Assembly (NCBI RefSeq): GCF_000372725.1
Contig: NW_005201183.1
Span: forward strand, 143,197 to 192,949
Reading direction: 5' to 3'
Length of the DNA stretch: 49,753 nucleotides
Source: Emiliania huxleyi CCMP1516
Taxonomy: Eukaryota > Haptophyta > Isochrysidales > Noelaerhabdaceae
The notes under the pieces were generated by a model. The model saw only the letters and a program-made list of their open reading frames with translations. It was not told the DNA's origin and ran no database searches. Below are positions 48,676 through 49,753 of this stretch, one piece after another (the stretch's first letter is position 1; the number at the start of each line of letters is the position of its first letter). The translations under genes were made by a program, and so were the position numbers.

Positions 48676-49239
48676 GCCAAAAACTGTCCGCGTGAGCAAG
48701 CAGGGCGGGGACACACGATTCCAGAAATGGTTGTGTCCCCGCTCCTCGCTCGCCCGGGCGGAGGGCATGGCCGCGGAGGAGGCGAGTACGCGCTGCCAGG
48801 CCTTCCGCAGACAGCCTCTTGGCCAGACTGAGGGTCGGCTTTGTGTGGCGTGGCCCGTGCGCTGCGCTGCACAAAGCTGCGTAAACTGCGGGAGCATCCT
48901 GTGCTTCCTTTGGGAAGTGCGCACTTCCTGCAGCTGGTGGAAGGCCGTGCCGCCGCTCGTCTGCTCCGTGGACAGGGCGGGGAGGCGGCACCGCAGCGCC
49001 GCAGCGTCCGCTGCACGCCGGTGCAGCACTCTGCTGCCTGGTGGGCAGCATGCTGGTGCTGTGCGCGGTGTTTGCGAGGCGGCTTTGGCGCTGTACTGCC
49101 AGCCGAGGCGAGTGGCGCGCGGCACGCGCGGCGCCGCGCGTGGCCCGGATGGCGCCTGAGAGCGCGCTCGATGAGCCAGCCGGCGCGGCGCGAGCGCCGT
49201 GCAAGCTGGCACATCGTCTGCATGCTGCCGTCGATTCTC
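48676..49239. other. Non-coding or unrecognised
   Basis: Cys-rich open frames exist on the plus strand but have no domain character. No call. Confidence 0.5.
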
Positions 49240-49753
49240 TGGTCGACGGCGGTCAATCTCACGATTGTCGATCAAAACCGGCGGGCTTTGTGACGCCGTT
49301 TACGCAATCGTTTTTTGGCCTCGCTTTCTCTTTTGCTTGGTTTTATTTTGTTTTTTCGTTTGCGAAGCGACAGAGGGGGGGGCGGGCGGGCGCTAACTAT
49401 GGGCAACTACATGTCGAAGGTTCGAGGTCGACTACTCCCCCCCTGGGTTTTTTGGGGGGGGGGGTTCCTTAAAGGACCGGGGGGGCCCCTTTCCCGGGGG
49501 GGGGAAGGTCCCCTTTTGACGTAAAAAGGGGGGGCAGGGAAAAGGGCCCCACTCATAAATTCCACTAATTTTTTCCCTGGCCCCCCCCCCCCCTCGGAGG
49601 CCGCGGCCTTTCCCCTGGGGGTCCCCCCCTCCGGCCTCCTCCTCCTTGGTCCTTCCCCCCCGGCCGCCGCCTTCCCCGTCACCTCCCTGGCCATCCTTTC
49701 CTTCACCGCCTTCCTGGAGGTTCCCCCTCCCTCCCCGCCGGGACCGCCTCCCC
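49240..49753. repeat. Dispersed repeat R1, segment c, inverted; end of poor quality
   Basis: 49240-49430 is the clean reverse complement of 2690-2885. From 49430 on, the alignment to 2500-2690 continues (CTGGGT, GACCGGG, CCCACTC, ATTCCACT islands), but most other bases are homopolymer runs, as in unreliable base calls at a contig end. Confidence 0.75.

Noticed and set aside
1..49753. rRNA genes, organelle or viral genome segment
   Set aside because: No rRNA-like conserved blocks, no organelle genes and no large-virus gene set; introns and dispersed repeats indicate nuclear DNA.

Overview
The window is nuclear DNA of a eukaryote with very high GC content. It has spliceosomal introns, dinucleotide microsatellites, dispersed repeats and retroelement fragments, and no bacterial operon structure. 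The protein set fits a unicellular alga, and a haptophyte (Emiliania/Chrysochromulina/Prymnesium-like) is my best guess. It includes two F-box/RCC1 paralogues, Pro/Ser-rich linker proteins, an RRM-J-domain protein, an octotricopeptide-like protein, and an adenylation-carrier-ankyrin protein. That assignment rests on protein style only; no rRNA or organelle marker is present.

Layout. 0-5.4 kb: a broken DUF4419 gene, a composite dispersed repeat (1.58-2.88 kb), a small cupin gene and two extracellular-type gene pieces around a GC minisatellite. 6-8.7 kb: a seven-exon sirtuin (-). 9.1-12.6 kb: a multi-pass membrane protein with a CHAT/caspase-like domain (-), abutted by a 5'-truncated LINE carrying RNase H (12.7-14.1 kb). 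14.9-15.6 kb: a secreted protein (-). 16.4-18.2 kb: a PDZ-like protein. 19.5-20.6 kb: a membrane-anchored aldo/keto reductase. 20.9-21.7 kb: an HXXEE membrane protein (-). 22-23.8 kb: repeats. 23.9-25.4 kb: F-box/RCC1 copy 1 (-). 25.4-28.7 kb: repeat- and microsatellite-rich, gene-poor. 28.7-34.4 kb: two membrane proteins, an OPR-like protein, an LEA_2-like protein and a retropepsin fragment. 35.9-38.4 kb: a divergent pair of coiled-coil genes. 39.8-44.0 kb: the ten-exon adenylation-carrier-ankyrin gene. 45.2-46.8 kb: RRM-J-domain protein (-). 47.1-48.5 kb: F-box/RCC1 copy 2 (-). The last ~300 bases look like degraded base calls over a known repeat.

The most unusual thing is how the introns are built. 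In at least four unrelated genes an intron opens with a 13-30 nt near-copy of the start of the downstream exon. The copy is usually followed by a short array of an ~11-nt unit, and the last unit supplies the YAG acceptor. Donor and acceptor sit at homologous positions of the two copies, so splicing removes exactly one copy plus the filler. The donor dinucleotide is therefore usually whatever the exon starts with, and about half of the introns I could phase need a GC donor. The ten-exon model at 39.8-44.0 kb sums to exactly 3,480 nt in frame when this rule is applied. This looks like a family of recently gained, introner-like introns created by local duplication plus an 11-nt tandem repeat.

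Exon boundaries are my own reading from frame continuity, splice dinucleotides and protein family knowledge. No alignment or transcript data were available.
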